Of a stretch of DNA of 6,735 nucleotides, positions 6,002 to 6,735 are shown piece after piece. The notes below the pieces were generated by a model that saw only the letters and a list, made by a program, of their open reading frames with translations, was not told the origin of the DNA and did not search any database. Location of the stretch: NCBI GenBank assembly GCA_003131925.1, contig PKWC01000229.1:73437-80171 (forward strand). The letters run 5' to 3'. Origin of the DNA: Alphaproteobacteria bacterium. Lineage in GTDB: Bacteria > Pseudomonadota > Alphaproteobacteria > Micropepsales > Micropepsaceae. Both the position numbers and the translations under genes were made by a program. Each line of letters begins with the position of its first letter. The first letter of the stretch is position 1.

Positions 6002-6712
6002 ATGAATATCGAAGTCTCGCGACGCGGCCTCTTGATGGCTGCGGGCGTTGGTGGCGCCGCTACGGCGCTTGGAGCCCTGGGTTTCAGCGCTGCAGAGGCG
6101 GCGGAGGCGGCCCACGTTCGGGCTTACAAGCTCGCAAGGACGACGGAGACCCGCAACACCTGCCCTTACTGTTCGGTCGCCTGCGGCGTCATCATCTATT
6201 CCAAAGGCGACTTGCGGAAAGGCGAACGGGCGGACATCACGCATATCGAAGGCGATGCCGATCATCCAACCAATCGCGGCACGCTTTGCCCGAAGGGCGC
6301 GGCGCTGAAGGACTTTGTTCTTTCGGAGTCGCGTCTGCGCCATCCGATGATCCGCAAGCCTGGTTCCGACAAGTTCGAGCGCGTCTCCTGGGACCGGGCG
6401 CTCGACCGCGTCGCGCGCCTGATGAAGGACGACCGCGATAAGAACTTCGTCGCGAAGAACAAAAATGGTGTGACGGTCAATCGCTGGACCACTGTCGGCT
6501 TCCTCGCCGCGTCGGCCACCACCAGTGAAACTGCATATCTGACCTACAAAGTCGTTCGCGGCGCAGGAGTTCTGCCGTTCGACAATCAGGCGCGCGTCTG
6601 ACACGGACCTACGGTGTCCAGTTTGGGCCCTACGTTCGGTCGCGGCGCGATGACAAATTCCTGGACGGATATCCGCAACACGGATCTCGCGATCGTCATG
6701 GCTCGGCGGTGA
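6002..6712 (+). CDS. fdoG: Formate dehydrogenase catalytic (alpha) subunit, selenocysteine-containing, FdnG/FdoG type; incomplete 3'
   Basis: This is the molybdopterin-guanine-dinucleotide enzyme that oxidises formate to CO2 in the periplasm and passes electrons through an Fe-S beta subunit and a cytochrome b gamma subunit to the quinone pool. Residues 4-15 hold the Tat motif (SRRGLL), followed by a hydrophobic region and Ala-rich cleavage area to about 36, so it is exported folded. A 4Fe-4S cluster is bound by C54, C57, C61 and C96 (CPYCSVAC, then TLCPKGA). The frame then meets TGA at 6599-6601 (residue 200). It continues HGPTV, then TFGRGAMTN, then W-x-D-I, as in E. coli FdnG after selenocysteine 196, including the active-site His (H201). 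TGA is therefore read as Sec. After VM at 6700 the expected MGGN-type continuation is missing and an in-frame TGA stands at 6710-6712, close to the window edge. E. coli FdnG has about 1,015 residues, so most of the gene lies beyond the window or is broken. The symbol could equally be fdnG or fdhA. Confidence 0.88.
6599..6601 (+). other. UGA selenocysteine codon (Sec200)
   Basis: This TGA lies between NQARV and HGPTV, the exact sequence context of the selenocysteine in E. coli FdnG. The reading frame stays family-like for 33 codons beyond it. Sec would be the molybdenum ligand. Automated callers will wrongly end the gene here. Confidence 0.9.
6613..6630 (+). promoter_or_regulatory. Bacterial SECIS hairpin
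   Basis: GTCCA (6616-6620) pairs with TGGGC (6624-6628) around the three-base loop GTT. After a bulged T at 6615 the stem is extended by GG (6613-6614) with CC (6629-6630). Counting the U of UGA as 1, the bulged U is at 17 and the loop G and U are at 23 and 24. These are the positions known to contact SelB in the E. coli fdhF SECIS. A lower stem ACC/GGT (6607-6609/6638-6640) is possible. Confidence 0.85.
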
Positions 6713-6735
6713 AGATCACGGCGGCGAGCGGGGGC

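Noticed and set aside
6599..6601. TGA as a true stop, making a truncated formate dehydrogenase pseudogene
   Set aside because: Family-conserved residues continue in frame, the position equals the known Sec site, and a matching SECIS hairpin follows.
6710..6712. Second in-frame TGA as another selenocysteine
   Set aside because: The bases at +17 and +24 are G rather than U, the surrounding protein sequence is not family-like, and this family has a single Sec.

Overview
The window looks like chromosomal DNA from a high-GC alphaproteobacterium, most likely of the Rhizobiales type. This rests on codon choice, the style of the cold-shock domain, a GC-rich palindromic intergenic repeat of a kind I recall from alphaproteobacterial genomes, and a Tat-exported selenocysteine formate dehydrogenase. 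Genus cannot be fixed from this sequence alone.

Layout, all genes on the + strand. (1) Bases 3-344: the 3' part of a gene whose C-terminus is a cold-shock domain and whose N-terminus is a run of Gly-Asp-Arg-Phe-Gly-Gly repeats encoded by 18-bp tandem repeats; its start lies upstream of the window. (2) Bases 506-5386: a three-gene operon made of a PadR-family regulator, a membrane-fusion (adaptor) protein and a 1069-residue RND inner-membrane pump. The first two genes are 10 bases apart and the last two overlap by ATGA. A promoter-like sequence overlapped by an 18-bp inverted repeat sits upstream of padR, which fits autoregulation. No outer-membrane channel gene is present, so the pump probably uses a TolC-like partner encoded elsewhere. 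The pump lacks two residues of the canonical AcrB proton relay. (3) Bases 5387-5637: a palindromic repeat, a good tRNA promoter and tRNA-Gly(GCC) with encoded CCA. (4) Bases 5638-6001: a mostly non-coding stretch with one weak 48-codon ORF and a probable promoter. (5) From 6002: the start of the catalytic subunit of a periplasmic molybdenum formate dehydrogenase (FdnG/FdoG type).

The main point is at 6599. The formate dehydrogenase frame meets TGA exactly where E. coli FdnG has selenocysteine. The frame continues as family-typical sequence for 33 more codons. A compact hairpin downstream has a bulged U at position 17 and G/U at positions 23 and 24 counted from the UGA, matching the SelB-binding features of the E. 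coli SECIS. The TGA is therefore read as selenocysteine and the apparent 199-residue protein is not real. Close to the window end (after about 6700) the similarity stops abruptly and a second in-frame TGA appears, which suggests a frameshift, a junction or an assembly-edge problem.
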